From Sphingobacteriales bacterium (lineage in GTDB: Bacteria > Bacteroidota > Bacteroidia > Sphingobacteriales > Sphingobacteriaceae), in NCBI GenBank assembly GCA_015655115.1, contig JAATFQ010000274.1, forward strand, positions 1 to 57,576: a DNA stretch of 57,576 bases, written 5' to 3'. The notes under the pieces are model-generated. The model searched no databases. It saw only the letters and a list, made by a program, of their open reading frames with translations, and had not been told where the DNA came from. The translations under genes and the position numbers were made by a program. The first letter of the stretch is position 1, and each line of letters begins with the position of its first letter. Positions 1 through 9,708 of the stretch are shown one piece after another.

Positions 1-250
1 AATCAATTATTCTGCCATATTGTTTTAATAAATTCTTACGGCAAGAAGGAGATTAAAATTTATGACAATTATAGGATTTTAATCGAAAGCGCTGGTTTGT
101 GAATAAAGGTTAACCAAAATTGGTTTCTCAGCTTTGGTACTGTATTGCTCTGTGTGCTTTACTGTACAATAAAGATGTCGATTATTGGGGGCTATGGAAT
201 AGAAAGAAGTAATAAATGCAGGTAATTGCTGCTGCGGGAAATTATACAAA

Positions 251-287
251 AATAAGGCTGCACCCATATTGACGAGGCAGCCTTATT
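251..287 (-). terminator. Rho-independent terminator of clpB
   Basis: An 11-bp perfect inverted repeat (AATAAGGCTGC at 251-261 and GCAGCCTTATT at 277-287) with a 15-nt loop lies just past the clpB stop codon. Read leftward it is followed by a T-rich stretch. No convincing gene is seen in the rest of positions 1-321. Confidence 0.75.
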
Positions 288-321
288 CTGTGAAGATGTA
301 CTATTCTTATTTTTAAGCTTC

Positions 322-2937
322 TTATGCCGTTGTAGTTTCAGCTTTTTTGGTATTGATAAACACAAACTTATTGTCGAACATGTCCAGCGTAATTTTGCTG
401 TCCTTGTCAATATTTCCGGCAAGGATTTCCTTAGACAATTCGTTCAGTACTCTTTTCTGTATCACCCGTTTTAAAGGTCTTGCACCAAATTGCGGATCGT
501 ACCCCAGTTCTGCAAGCCAGTCCAGTGCTTCAACAGTAGCTTCGATCTCAATACCCATATCGGCAAGCGTTTCCTGAACATGTCTGAATTGTAGTTCAGC
601 GATGTTACGTACCTCCTTACGGTTCAGTGGTGTAAACATGATCAGCTCATCTATCCGGTTTAAAAACTCCGGCCTGATGGTCTGTTTCAGCAGCTCAAAT
701 AGCTCGTTTTTGGTTTTTGCAATCACCTCATCCCTGTTTGTATCACTCAGGTCTTTGAAGTTCTCCTGGATCAGGTGAGAGCCAATGTTAGAAGTCATGA
801 TAATTATCGAGTTCTTGAAATTAACCAGTCTTCCTTTGTTATCTGTCAGCCTGCCATCATCCAATACCTGCAGCAGAATATTGAACACATCAGGATGTGC
901 TTTTTCAATTTCATCCAGCAGCACTACAGAATAAGGTTTACGGCGCACCGCTTCAGTCAGCTGTCCACCTTCATCATAACCCACATATCCCGGAGGCGCA
1001 CCGATCAGTCTGGACACGGAATGCCTTTCCTGGTATTCGCTCATATCGATACGTGTCAGCGCATTTTCATCATTAAATAAAAACTCTGCCAGTGCCTTTG
1101 CCAACTCCGTTTTACCTACTCCGGTTGTACCAAGGAAGATAAAAGAGCCTATAGGCTTACGTTTATCCTGCAAGCCTGCACGTGAGCGTCGGATGGCGTC
1201 GGATATAGCTTCTATAGCTTCATGCTGTCCGGCTACACGTTTATGCAGCTCATCTTCCAGGTGAAGCAGCTTTTCACGTTCGCTGGATACCAGTTTAGTA
1301 ACCGGTATACCTGTCCACCTTGCTACTACGCCAGCTATGTCATCTGCTGTAACCTCTTCTTTAAGCATGCGTCCTTCGCCCTGCTGACTCATCAGGGTTA
1401 CTTTAAGCTGCTCAACTTTGTCCTGAGCTTCTTTAATTTTCCCGTAACGTATTTCAGCTACCTTACCATAGTCGCCCGCACGTTCTGCCTGTTCGGCTTC
1501 CAGTTTATAATTTTCTATTTGCTCAAGGTGTGTATTGATTCCATCAACCACATCCTTTTCGCCCTGCCATTTGGCTTTCAGCTGATCGCGTTCTGCAGAA
1601 AGGTTGGCAATTTCTTCACCGAGAGACTTAACTTTTTTATCATCATTTTCTCTTCTTATTGCTTCTCTTTCAATTTCGAGCTGCATGATCTTACGGTCAA
1701 GCTCATCCACATTCTCTGGCACACTGTCCATTTCCAGGCGCAGCTTAGAGGCGGCCTCATCCATTAGGTCGATCGCTTTATCCGGCAGGAACCTGTCGCT
1801 GATATAGCGTTGTGACAATTCTACTGCAGCAATAATCGCTTCGTCCCTGATCCTCACCTTATGGTGTGTTTCATATCTTTCCTTCAGTCCCCTTAAAATG
1901 GAGATAGCATCCTGTGTATCAGGCTCATCCACAACCACTTTTTGGAAACTGCGTTCCAGTGCTTTATCTTTCTCCAGGTACTTCTGGTATTCATTTAATG
2001 TTGTTGCACCGATAGCGCGCAGTTCACCACGTGCCAGGGCAGGTTTAAGGATGTTTGCTGCATCCATGGCACCTTCACCACCACCAGCACCCACCAGGGT
2101 ATGGATCTCATCTATAAACAGGATGATATCACCGTCACTCTGGCTTACTTCTTTGACAACAGCTTTAAGCCGTTCTTCGAATTCGCCTTTATATTTGGCA
2201 CCGGCAATCAATGCACCCATATCAAGTGAGAAAACAGTTTTTGTTTTCAGGTTTTCTGGCACATCCCCTTTAATAATACGGAAGGCAATACCTTCTGCGA
2301 TCGCAGTTTTACCTACTCCAGGTTCCCCGATCAGGATAGGATTATTCTTTGTCCGCCGCGAGAGGATCTGTATAACACGCCGGATCTCTTCATCCCTGCC
2401 AATTACAGGATCCAGTTTTCCCGATTCTGCGTACTCATTCAGATTTCTTGCGTATTTGTTTAAAGCATTGTAGGTAGCCTCCGCATTCTGATCAGTGACT
2501 TTATTATTGCCACGCAGTGATACGATTGCTTTTTTAAGGTCTTTTTCTGTAACACCCTGGTCTTTTAGTAATTTAGAGGTGTTGTCATTCACAGCCAACA
2601 AGCCTAATAACAAATGCTCTACAGATACAAATTCATCTTTAAACTCTTTTAAATAAGATTGTGCTTTTTGTAGTACAGAATTTGAGCCAGATGATAAATA
2701 TACATTGCTGCCACTTACTTTCGGGAATTTAGCAATTTGCTGCTCCAGATTTTGGTTGAGCGTATTGATATTAACATTTAGCTTTTTTAGTACATAAGAT
2801 ACTACATTTTCATCAACAGTGAGCAGACCTTTTAGCAGGTGAGCTGTTTCAATAGCCTGTTGCTGGTTGCCCTGGGCTATGTCAGAAGCCTGTTGAACTG
2901 CTTCCTGTGCTTTTATCGTAAAGTTGTTGAAGTTCAT
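322..2937 (-). CDS. clpB: ClpB disaggregase (AAA+ chaperone)
   Basis: This is a cytosolic ATP-driven disaggregase that works with DnaK to rescue aggregated proteins. At 871 residues it has the normal ClpB length. It shows the paired N-terminal Clp repeat (about 1-145), a first AAA+ module with Walker A GEPGVGKT at residues 204-211 and DEIHTLVGAG, a middle coiled coil (about 410-530), and a second AAA+ module with GTTGVGKTE and the D2-small domain ending in FGARPLKRVIQ. The start is an ATG at 2935-2937. The gene stands alone, divergent from the secreted nuclease-fold gene. A hairpin terminator follows at 251-287. A heat-shock promoter could not be assigned from sequence. Confidence 0.97.
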   Translation of the reverse strand: MNFNNFTIKAQEAVQQASDIAQGNQQQAIETAHLLKGLLTVDENVVSYVLKKLNVNINTLNQNLEQQIAKFPKVSGSNVYLSSGSNSVLQKAQSYLKEFKDEFVSVEHLLLGLLAVNDNTSKLLKDQGVTEKDLKKAIVSLRGNNKVTDQNAEATYNALNKYARNLNEYAESGKLDPVIGRDEEIRRVIQILSRRTKNNPILIGEPGVGKTAIAEGIAFRIIKGDVPENLKTKTVFSLDMGALIAGAKYKGEFEERLKAVVKEVSQSDGDIILFIDEIHTLVGAGGGEGAMDAANILKPALARGELRAIGATTLNEYQKYLEKDKALERSFQKVVVDEPDTQDAISILRGLKERYETHHKVRIRDEAIIAAVELSQRYISDRFLPDKAIDLMDEAASKLRLEMDSVPENVDELDRKIMQLEIEREAIRRENDDKKVKSLGEEIANLSAERDQLKAKWQGEKDVVDGINTHLEQIENYKLEAEQAERAGDYGKVAEIRYGKIKEAQDKVEQLKVTLMSQQGEGRMLKEEVTADDIAGVVARWTGIPVTKLVSSEREKLLHLEDELHKRVAGQHEAIEAISDAIRRSRAGLQDKRKPIGSFIFLGTTGVGKTELAKALAEFLFNDENALTRIDMSEYQERHSVSRLIGAPPGYVGYDEGGQLTEAVRRKPYSVVLLDEIEKAHPDVFNILLQVLDDGRLTDNKGRLVNFKNSIIIMTSNIGSHLIQENFKDLSDTNRDEVIAKTKNELFELLKQTIRPEFLNRIDELIMFTPLNRKEVRNIAELQFRHVQETLADMGIEIEATVEALDWLAELGYDPQFGARPLKRVIQKRVLNELSKEILAGNIDKDSKITLDMFDNKFVFINTKKAETTTA

Positions 2938-3144
2938 GCAAAGGGAGGCACAAAATAAATGCCATGATGTATAAATGGCCAGGATCGGAAATTATGTCGT
3001 TTAATGATAATATTTTATGAATAATTGTCTGCTGGTAAGCCATTTGACCTGTAATTTTGACCGGATTATATCATTTGATGGGATTTCCGTATTTCATTAA
3101 TAACTTTATGGCCTCCTACCGGAGGAATCTACCTTAAAAAAATT

Positions 3145-3960
3145 ATGCTTAAAAGATCCGTAACGCTCTCTTTCTTTATTTTTATTGTTGCCTTTTCTGG
3201 TGCTGCGCAGCAAATTACAATCTGCTCCTGGAATTTGAAAGACTTTGGTAAGACCAAGACTGCTGCCCAGCTGACATTTATAGCCAATACGCTGAAAAAC
3301 TATGATGTCATTGCAGTACAGGAAGTAGTGGCGGGACCGGGCGGCCCACAGGCTGTGGCACAATTGAGCGATGCGCTGGACAGGACAGGAGCTAAATGGG
3401 CATACACCATAAGCCATGGTACCTCGAGCGACCGTTACAGTAAGGAACGTTATGCTTTTATCTGGAAAACCAGTAAAACGGCACTGATAGGTGAGGCATG
3501 GCTGGAGAAAAAGTATAACCTGCAAATCAGCAGAGAACCTTTTCTGGGCAGGTTCAGTCTGGGTGACAAGCAATTTACTATAGTCACCTTCCACGCGATA
3601 CCCAAAGCAAAGCAGCCCGAAACTGAAATTAAGTACCTCCAGTTTTTGCCGGCAGAATACCCTTCGGATGTATTGATATTTTGCGGTGATTTTAACCTGT
3701 CAGCATCCCATTCGGTATTTAATCCGCTAAAGAAAGCAGGGTACCCGCCGGCATTGGTCAATCAGAAAACTTCCTTAAGGCAGAAATGTATCAGGGGCGA
3801 TTGCCTGGCATCAGAGTATGACAACTTTTTCTTCAGGGAGAGCAGGATCAATTGTATACAGGCAGGGATCAATCCGTTCTATACTTATTTTCCTGAGCTG
3901 AAGGAGGCCAGGAAAGTGTCTGATCATTTACCCGTATTCCTGGAGTTTTCTATGAATTAA
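3145..3960 (+). CDS. Secreted endonuclease/exonuclease/phosphatase-fold protein
   Basis: The protein has 271 residues with an N-terminal signal peptide (hydrophobic stretch about residues 5-20, then AAQQ). The mature part has the DNase I-fold signature set: SWNLKDFG near the start, QEV (metal-binding Glu), GDFN, and SDHLPV close to the end. These residues form the metal and phosphate site of the EEP superfamily, which cleaves phosphodiester or phosphomonoester bonds. Substrate (DNA, lipid or other) cannot be told from sequence. It would act in the periplasm or outside. The ATG at 3145 is preceded by an A-rich leader, and a bidirectional terminator follows at 4019-4054. Confidence 0.85.
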   Translation: MLKRSVTLSFFIFIVAFSGAAQQITICSWNLKDFGKTKTAAQLTFIANTLKNYDVIAVQEVVAGPGGPQAVAQLSDALDRTGAKWAYTISHGTSSDRYSKERYAFIWKTSKTALIGEAWLEKKYNLQISREPFLGRFSLGDKQFTIVTFHAIPKAKQPETEIKYLQFLPAEYPSDVLIFCGDFNLSASHSVFNPLKKAGYPPALVNQKTSLRQKCIRGDCLASEYDNFFFRESRINCIQAGINPFYTYFPELKEARKVSDHLPVFLEFSMN

Positions 3961-4018
3961 ATGAGAAGATATCGCCCTTGCTAAGCCGCATTTGCTATAG
4001 TTGCGAAATCATCTATAT

Positions 4019-4054
4019 AAAAAAAAGAGGCTTTTCGGGGAAAAGGCCTCTTTT
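4019..4054. terminator. Bidirectional hairpin terminator
   Basis: An AAAAGAGGC(C)TTTT-type stem with a CGGGG loop, an A-run on the left and a T-run on the right, lies between the convergent EEP-family gene and the SRPBCC gene. It can end transcription from both sides. Confidence 0.75.
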
Positions 4055-4157
4055 GGATGTCTGATTGGAAGGTATTTGCTGGCTAATATGAAAGACCTCT
4101 TATCAGAATTTAAATTTTCAATAAGGAGTGCTTTTAATAAGGTTGCTTTTTTGTCTG

Positions 4158-4559
4158 TTAATATTTAAGAATATCTTCCAGGCGTTCAGTCTGGTGGTCA
4201 GCTAATTTCTGCAATGGTCCTGCAGCCAGCATCTTCATCATCATATTCAGGTCTGCCGATATAATGTGTTTAGCAGTCGTAGTCCCGTTACCATTATCGG
4301 TCACAGTCCATTTCAGCTCAATATCAAAGGGAGCTTTTTCTGAAGGTACAGCGATCAGTTCCTGGTTTTCTACACGGCTGGAAATCCTGATAGCAAGCTT
4401 TGCCATATTCTGAATGGTAAAACTTGCTTCATCCTTTGTAGATGACCAGTTATAAATGTTTTCCGGCATCAGTCTCTGATGGTTATTTAAATCGGCTAAA
4501 AAAGTATAAACCTCAGCTAAAGGTTTATTTACAGTAGCGGTACTTTCTATAACTGTCAT
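4158..4559 (-). CDS. SRPBCC (START-like) family protein
   Basis: A 133-residue protein with the beta-alpha-beta(6)-alpha pattern of small SRPBCC/polyketide-cyclase-like proteins. The N-terminal strand ESTATVNKPLAEVYTFLADL and the C-terminal helix KMLAAGPLQKLADHQTERLEDIL are typical of this family. Such proteins bind hydrophobic ligands in a deep pocket, and no ligand is predictable here. It lies directly downstream of pyrE on the same strand with a gap of about 16 nt, so the two are probably co-transcribed. The pairing says little about function. Confidence 0.8.
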   Translation of the reverse strand: MTVIESTATVNKPLAEVYTFLADLNNHQRLMPENIYNWSSTKDEASFTIQNMAKLAIRISSRVENQELIAVPSEKAPFDIELKWTVTDNGNGTTTAKHIISADLNMMMKMLAAGPLQKLADHQTERLEDILKY

Positions 4560-4575
4560 ATATTTAGGTTAGGTG

Positions 4576-5223
4576 TTATAAATCTTTACCCCATTCAGAA
4601 GGATTTCTGCGCCACTTGTTCAGTAGGTCTACATCATCCTGCGCAATGAAGCTATGCTCTGCAGCATATTCAATCAGCGTGTTATAGTTCGACAGTGTAG
4701 CGAAACGGCATTTCGCTTCTTTGAAATTTTCTTCGGCAAGGTCGAACCCATAAGTAAAGATAGACACGAGGCCTGCCACAGATAAACCTGCTTCTTTCAA
4801 TGCAGCAACAGCCTGTAAGCTACTTTTTCCTGTCGAGATTAAGTCTTCTACAACAACTACCCGCTGACCTTCAACGATCTCACCTTCGATCAGGCTGCCT
4901 GTGCCATGATCTTTGGCCTTAGCTCTTACATAGGCAAAAGGTAATCCTAATTCCTGGGCTACAAGAACTCCCTGGGGAATACCAGCAGTTGCAACGCCGG
5001 CAATCAGATCTACAGATCCAAATTCTTCCTGTATCAGCTGCGTCAATTTTTGCCTGATGTATGTACGTACTGAGGGGTGGGAGAGCGTTACCCTATTATC
5101 GCAATAAATTGGAGATTTCCAGCCTGAAGCCCAGGTGAAGGGGTTATTAGGCTGTAATTTAACTGCTTTAATCTGTAATAGAAATTCTGCTACCTTTAAT
5201 TCAATATCACTTTTATTATACAT
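4576..5223 (-). CDS. pyrE: Orotate phosphoribosyltransferase
   Basis: Converts orotate and PRPP to orotidine 5'-monophosphate in de novo pyrimidine synthesis. The PRPP-binding loop is the run VVVVEDLISTGKSS, and the flexible catalytic loop contains RAKAKDHGTG. Length is 215 residues from the ATG at 5221-5223. An in-frame TTG six codons upstream (5241) could extend it, but conservation starts with the helix after MYNKSDIELK, so the ATG was preferred. It is divergent from the NUDIX gene and heads a two-gene unit with the SRPBCC protein. Confidence 0.95.
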   Translation of the reverse strand: MYNKSDIELKVAEFLLQIKAVKLQPNNPFTWASGWKSPIYCDNRVTLSHPSVRTYIRQKLTQLIQEEFGSVDLIAGVATAGIPQGVLVAQELGLPFAYVRAKAKDHGTGSLIEGEIVEGQRVVVVEDLISTGKSSLQAVAALKEAGLSVAGLVSIFTYGFDLAEENFKEAKCRFATLSNYNTLIEYAAEHSFIAQDDVDLLNKWRRNPSEWGKDL

Positions 5224-5484
5224 GGCGGTAAAATTACTCAAATTAAACCTTTATCATATAGCCCGTTTGCGCTTTTTTTTCCAGCTATTGATACTCAATA
5301 CGATAAATAGAAATTTGGATCTCCCGCTGTAAATAATAAACGATTGAGCTTTGTTTCAACAGGAATTTTTATACTTTTATTTTCTCGCATCTGATGCTTA
5401 GCAAGTACAGGAACGAAAATACATGATCTTACCGCTTACAGACTGAATTGGGTGGAAGTCACCATTATCCTTAAAGAAATAGAA

Positions 5485-6114
5485 ATGAAGACATATACAA
5501 TCTATATCAACTACAATACGCTTATTATAACCGATAAGCTGCCGGCACAAAAGGATCAAATTCAGCAATTGGATGGCAATGACTTTGATTTCAAAACATT
5601 TTATGGTGGACTGGGTAAAACTACTTCCAACCAGTATGTGCTCATCACTAAAGATCCTAAAGCTCTTCTTGAGCAAGTAAAGCTGAGCTGTACTATCATT
5701 AAAGCATCCGGGGGCCTGGTAAAAAATGCTGATGGAGATTTTCTTTTTATTTTCAGGAACAAAAAATGGGACCTGCCTAAAGGGAAAGTAGAAAAGGGCG
5801 AAGGGATGAGAGATGCCGGGGTACGCGAAGTTGAGGAAGAATGCGGTGTGAAGATCTATAGCAACGATAAGAAACTATGTAAAACATATCATGTATATGA
5901 AATGGGTACCAAGGTAGTACTAAAGAAAACCAACTGGTACAGCATGACCGTTAAAGGGGTGCCAAAACTTATCCCACAAAAAGAAGAAGGAATCACCAAG
6001 GCTGAATGGTTAAGTGCTAAAGACTTAAAACCAGTTGTTAAAAATACCTATCCTTCTATTATGGATGTTTTAAAGGCAGGAAAGCTGATTAAAGAGAAGA
6101 TTAAAGAAATCTAA
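5485..6114 (+). CDS. NUDIX hydrolase
   Basis: The 209-residue protein carries a complete NUDIX box in the run GKVEKGEGMRDAG-VREVEEECGV, matching Gx5Ex7REUxEExGU, which binds Mg2+ and cleaves nucleoside diphosphates linked to another moiety. About 80 residues precede the NUDIX domain and resemble nothing named. The ATG at 5485 is chosen over an in-frame GTG at 5452 because the upstream residues are low in coding quality. Its stop overlaps the convergent coaD stop by 14 nt. This gene next to coaD and pyrE is a recurrent Bacteroidota arrangement. The substrate is unknown. Confidence 0.9.
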   Translation: MKTYTIYINYNTLIITDKLPAQKDQIQQLDGNDFDFKTFYGGLGKTTSNQYVLITKDPKALLEQVKLSCTIIKASGGLVKNADGDFLFIFRNKKWDLPKGKVEKGEGMRDAGVREVEEECGVKIYSNDKKLCKTYHVYEMGTKVVLKKTNWYSMTVKGVPKLIPQKEEGITKAEWLSAKDLKPVVKNTYPSIMDVLKAGKLIKEKIKEI

Positions 6115-6562
6115 GTGCCTCTTTAGGCAGAAAAGGCGTTACGTCACCATGGTTACGGAGAATATCCCGTACTATGGTCGAGCTGATGGCAGAATATTCC
6201 GGTTTGCTCAGGATAAAGATCGTTTCCATCTCCGGCATCATAGTCTGATTGATCTGGGCAATGGCGCGTTCGTATTCAAAATCCCCTACAGAGCGGATAC
6301 CTCTTATCATATAAGTAGCCTGCACTTTCTTGCAGAAATCTACCGTCAGCCCTTCGTAAGACTGTACTGTTATATTGGAAAAATCCCTGAATACTGCTTT
6401 CACAATCTCTTCACGTACTTCACCTTCGAGAAAATTCTGTTTAGAGCTGTTTAGGCCTATACCTACGATCACTTTGTCGAATAAGGGCAATGCACGTTTC
6501 AGAATGTCAGCATGTGCAATAGTTAGCGGATCAAATGAGCCTGGAAATAGTGCAATCTTCAT
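6101..6562 (-). CDS. coaD: Phosphopantetheine adenylyltransferase
   Basis: Catalyses the penultimate step of coenzyme A synthesis, transferring AMP from ATP to 4'-phosphopantetheine. At 153 residues it has normal family length. The nucleotidyltransferase signature is PGSFDPLTIAH at residues 7-17, and the ISSTIVR motif near residue 127 is the second family signature. MIRGIRSVGDFEYE supplies the conserved arginines. The ATG is at 6560-6562. Its 3' end overlaps the convergent NUDIX gene by 14 nt. rsmD and the DUF3822 gene lie upstream on the same strand. Confidence 0.96.
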   Translation of the reverse strand: MKIALFPGSFDPLTIAHADILKRALPLFDKVIVGIGLNSSKQNFLEGEVREEIVKAVFRDFSNITVQSYEGLTVDFCKKVQATYMIRGIRSVGDFEYERAIAQINQTMMPEMETIFILSKPEYSAISSTIVRDILRNHGDVTPFLPKEALRFL

Positions 6563-6622
6563 ATGGTGGAGGTATAATCAGGTAAGCGTATAATTACAGA
6601 TGCAATATAAATGATAATATGC

Positions 6623-7162
6623 TTAAAGTGTATATTCAAAAAAGCTAAAAGATGAGTTTCCGTATCTCCGGGTTTCGGTATAGCCAGGCTGGTCTTTTAA
6701 TTTCAGCAGCGAAGGATGTTCTACTACGAGCATGCCATTTTCTGTGAGGAGCTTATTTTTTGCAACCAGCTGCGGGATCATTGGGATAGTCGGCAGGTCG
6801 TACGGTGGATCTGCAAAGATGATCTGGTAAGATTTTTTATGTGTTTCAAGAAATTTAAATACATCTGCTTTTTGCAGCTCTATTTCATTGAGCTCATACC
6901 TTTCTATGACAGATTTGATCCAGAAAATACAGCCAGAATGTTTGTCGACCGACGTAACGTGTTTAATTCCTCTTGAGGCAAACTCTATACTTACATTACC
7001 AGTGCCGCAGAATAAGTCCAGCACATTGCAGCTATCGAAATCATAGGTGTTATATAAGATATTAAACAGGGCCTCTTTGGCCATATCAGTAGTTGGTCGC
7101 ACAGGGAGACTGGCAGGCGCACTCATGTGGATACCTTTAAGTTTACCGCCAATTATACGCAT
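6623..7162 (-). CDS. rsmD: 16S rRNA (guanine(966)-N(2))-methyltransferase RsmD
   Basis: A 179-residue SAM-dependent methyltransferase for G966 of 16S rRNA. The N-terminal MRIIGGKLKG is the family hallmark. The SAM-binding run VLDLFCGTGNVSIE and the catalytic FADPPYDLP (an N/DPPY motif) are present. The ATG at 7160-7162 overlaps the end of the upstream DUF3822 gene by 10 nt, indicating translational coupling. The same pairing with coaD downstream is common in Bacteroidota. Confidence 0.95.
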   Translation of the reverse strand: MRIIGGKLKGIHMSAPASLPVRPTTDMAKEALFNILYNTYDFDSCNVLDLFCGTGNVSIEFASRGIKHVTSVDKHSGCIFWIKSVIERYELNEIELQKADVFKFLETHKKSYQIIFADPPYDLPTIPMIPQLVAKNKLLTENGMLVVEHPSLLKLKDQPGYTETRRYGNSSFSFFEYTL

Positions 7163-7989
7163 AAATCCAGGGCTAATAAGCTGCTGTAATAATGAGCCGG
7201 CATATTTTCTAAAATAGCGTGGTCAATATCGTTGGCAGGTGGAAGGTTAAAAGAATTGTGTTCAAAATATCTGTTGATACAGGCGTGATAGTCTCCATTT
7301 TCATCGATGATACCACTTATCAGTACTGCTATGGCAGCTGTATCTATATCCAGTTCCTGGATCAGCAGCAGCAGGTAATAATTAAACTCTTCGGCATTGT
7401 CAATTTCAAAGGTATTCTGAAAGATCAGTCTGCCCTCTTTTTGCAGCAGTGCATTAAAAGAGCCGGCAGTAAAGTCCAGTATCAGCGAGGAGCTGTTTAC
7501 CGTGGCTGCCATTGCCAGTACAGGTGCATTTTGTTCATAACGTTTGGCATCGGCCAGATGTGTATCCAGGGTATCTTCAATAAACTGCTGAAGATTGAAG
7601 ATAGAGGTAAAGCCAAATTGTGCAAAGGGTTGCGTATATAAAGTGTCCGATTGCTCTTCGGTAAAGAATTTAGCATAGTTGTTTAAATCCTGCTCTGCAT
7701 ATAATTCATTCGGGATGGCAATAGTGTTGACCGTATAAACCGATGTTTTAATTTCTTTGAACGGGAGGGCCAGGTAGCTATCCTGTTTCAATGCCAGTGC
7801 AATGCTGAAACAGATGTCTTCACATTCCTGCTGATCAAAAACGGCTTTCAGCTGTCTGCGGCTTTTGTCTATAATCGCATAAGAAAAACTGTCACATGTA
7901 ATTTTTAACAACAAATTACAGTCCGGCGCTGTGTTGGGATCAAACTCCGGATCTACTAAAAGGATGCTGTTTTTATTATTCTTCATCAT
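7153..7989 (-). CDS. DUF3822 family protein
   Basis: A 278-residue protein of a Bacteroidota-specific family that typically sits upstream of rsmD. It shows two repeated actin/RNase H-like halves: a beta-rich segment SFSYAIIDKSRRQLKAVFD early and the run SSSLILDFTAGSFNALLQKEG at about residues 165-185. No catalytic motif was recognised. It starts with two adjacent ATG codons (7987-7989 and 7984-7986). Function is unknown, and the assignment rests on remembered family resemblance and genomic context. Confidence 0.75.
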   Translation of the reverse strand: MMKNNKNSILLVDPEFDPNTAPDCNLLLKITCDSFSYAIIDKSRRQLKAVFDQQECEDICFSIALALKQDSYLALPFKEIKTSVYTVNTIAIPNELYAEQDLNNYAKFFTEEQSDTLYTQPFAQFGFTSIFNLQQFIEDTLDTHLADAKRYEQNAPVLAMAATVNSSSLILDFTAGSFNALLQKEGRLIFQNTFEIDNAEEFNYYLLLLIQELDIDTAAIAVLISGIIDENGDYHACINRYFEHNSFNLPPANDIDHAILENMPAHYYSSLLALDLCV

Positions 7990-8038
7990 AGCAAAATTAA
8001 TTCTTTTTTCTATAACATCACCATTGCATATTTGTAAA

Positions 8039-9493
8039 ATGGATAAAGCCGCATTTATAGCCAGTTCTTACCCCTTTGCGCCTACTGCCGAGCAAATGGT
8101 TTTTTGTGGGGAGATGGCAGATTTTTTATCACATGAGCTTGATAACAGGTGTTTTATCTTACGCGGCTATGCCGGAACGGGAAAAACTACTTCTGTGGCA
8201 GCATTGGTAAAAGCGCTGCCGAAATTTAAACTGCGCGCAACTTTACTGGCTCCAACCGGTCGTGCGGCAAAGGTGATGAGCAATTATTCGGGCAGAACAG
8301 CGCTTACTATCCATAAAAAGATATATCGTAAGCGCGAGGCCGTCTCTACCGAACTGGCTTTTCAGCTGGCACCAAACCTGGCAGAGCATACTTTATTTAT
8401 CATTGATGAAGCCTCTATGATTGCCGATGAGTGGAATACCCAAAACGGCTCTTCTTTTCTGAAGGATGTGATGGAGTTTATCTATAATGGTAAAAACTGT
8501 GCTGTCTTATTTGTGGGCGACACCGCACAGCTGCCCCCTGTAGGCAGCATAGATAGTCCGGCACTCAACAAAGCTTATGTGGCGCAAAATTTTATGTTGA
8601 AGGTGACCGAGGTAGAGCTCAGACAGGTAGTGCGGCAGGGGCAGAAATCTGGCATCTTAGCCAATGCGACAATGCTGCGCCAGTTGATCAATGCCGAAGT
8701 AGAAAATCAGGAGCAGCAGATGGAAGAGGGGGTAAGCCTGCCTAAGTTTATCACCAAGGGGTACAAAGATATTTTCCAGATGACAGGTTTAAAACTTGTG
8801 GAGGGACTTGAATATGCTTATCGGAAATTTGACATCGAGAACTCATTGGTTGTTTGCCGTTCTAATAAATCGGCGAATGTGTATAATCAGCAGATCCGTG
8901 CCAGGCTGCTCTACCGCGAAGAAGAATTGACCGGTGGTGACCAGATTATGGTGGTGCGCAATAATTACTTCTGGCTGCCTGACAATGAGGCTACAGCTTT
9001 CATTGCCAATGGCGATATGGCCAGGATTATCAGGGTGCGTAATGAAGAAGAGCGCTATGGCTTTCGTTTTTCGGAAGTACAGCTCGAGTTCCTGGACTAT
9101 CCCGATGCCGGGCAGGTTACCTGTAAGGTGATGCTCGATACTTTACAGGCCGAGACGCCAAATTTGCCTTATGAAGATAGTAAGAAGCTTTTTGAGGGAT
9201 TGATGCTGGACTATGAGCATATCAGTAACAAACGGGAGCGTCTGCTGGCCATCAAACAGGATCCCTATTACAATGCACTGCAAATTAAATTTGCCTATGC
9301 TGTAACCTGCCATAAAGCACAGGGGGGACAGTGGGATGCTGTATTTGTTGACCAGGGATATCTGACTGAAGAGATGATAGATCTGGACTTCCTGCGCTGG
9401 TTATATACCGCGGTTACCCGTGCAAAGCAAGAGCTGTTCCTGGTAAACTTTGCACCAAACCTTTTCGCTACTCCTTCCGACGAACAATTCTGA
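8039..9493 (+). CDS. ATP-dependent RecD-like helicase (SF1)
   Basis: A 484-residue superfamily 1 helicase. Walker A is GYAGTGKTTS, Walker B is FIIDEASMI, followed by a GDTAQLPPVG motif III, and a C-terminal UvrD_C_2-type segment with YAVTCHKAQGGQW and the final YTAVTRAKQELFLV motif. This composition matches the short RecD/TraA-like enzymes of Bacteroidota that act alone, without RecBC. It should translocate on DNA and unwind it in repair or recombination. The ATG at 8039 is chosen over an in-frame TTG at 7931, because the intervening 36 codons overlap the divergent gene's start and lack conservation. No terminator was identified. Confidence 0.88.
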   Translation: MDKAAFIASSYPFAPTAEQMVFCGEMADFLSHELDNRCFILRGYAGTGKTTSVAALVKALPKFKLRATLLAPTGRAAKVMSNYSGRTALTIHKKIYRKREAVSTELAFQLAPNLAEHTLFIIDEASMIADEWNTQNGSSFLKDVMEFIYNGKNCAVLFVGDTAQLPPVGSIDSPALNKAYVAQNFMLKVTEVELRQVVRQGQKSGILANATMLRQLINAEVENQEQQMEEGVSLPKFITKGYKDIFQMTGLKLVEGLEYAYRKFDIENSLVVCRSNKSANVYNQQIRARLLYREEELTGGDQIMVVRNNYFWLPDNEATAFIANGDMARIIRVRNEEERYGFRFSEVQLEFLDYPDAGQVTCKVMLDTLQAETPNLPYEDSKKLFEGLMLDYEHISNKRERLLAIKQDPYYNALQIKFAYAVTCHKAQGGQWDAVFVDQGYLTEEMIDLDFLRWLYTAVTRAKQELFLVNFAPNLFATPSDEQF

Positions 9494-9600
9494 AAAGTAT
9501 TGCTAACTGTGCCGTTCTTATTGTGCGTTCTCGTTGTACTCTCCTGATTCTGTTCATGAAGAGCAGAAATCAGCTAATGAAGCAGTTTGGCTGGAGAAGA

Positions 9601-9708
9601 CTAATGTGATTCGTGATTCTTTTTTCTGCCAAAAGAAAGATAGAGGCTCAATGCACAAATGACAAGGCATAATGCCAGAACAATAATCGTTACTTCTTGA
9701 TTTCCCAT
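9601..9708 (-). CDS. Possible small single-pass membrane protein
   Basis: A short reading frame of 35 residues (MGNQEVTIIVLALCLVICALS... ending GRKKNHESH) with one clear membrane segment and a basic tail. An in-frame ATG lies at 9706-9708, and the open frame extends upstream to 9801 without better support. No clear ribosome site is seen. It may be a genuine small inner-membrane protein, but chance cannot be excluded. The rest of 9494-9983 shows nothing recognisable. Confidence 0.3.
   Translation of the reverse strand: MGNQEVTIIVLALCLVICALSLYLSFGRKKNHESH

Noticed and set aside
1222..2473. Rightward frames inside clpB
   Set aside because: Shadows of a strongly conserved gene on the other strand.
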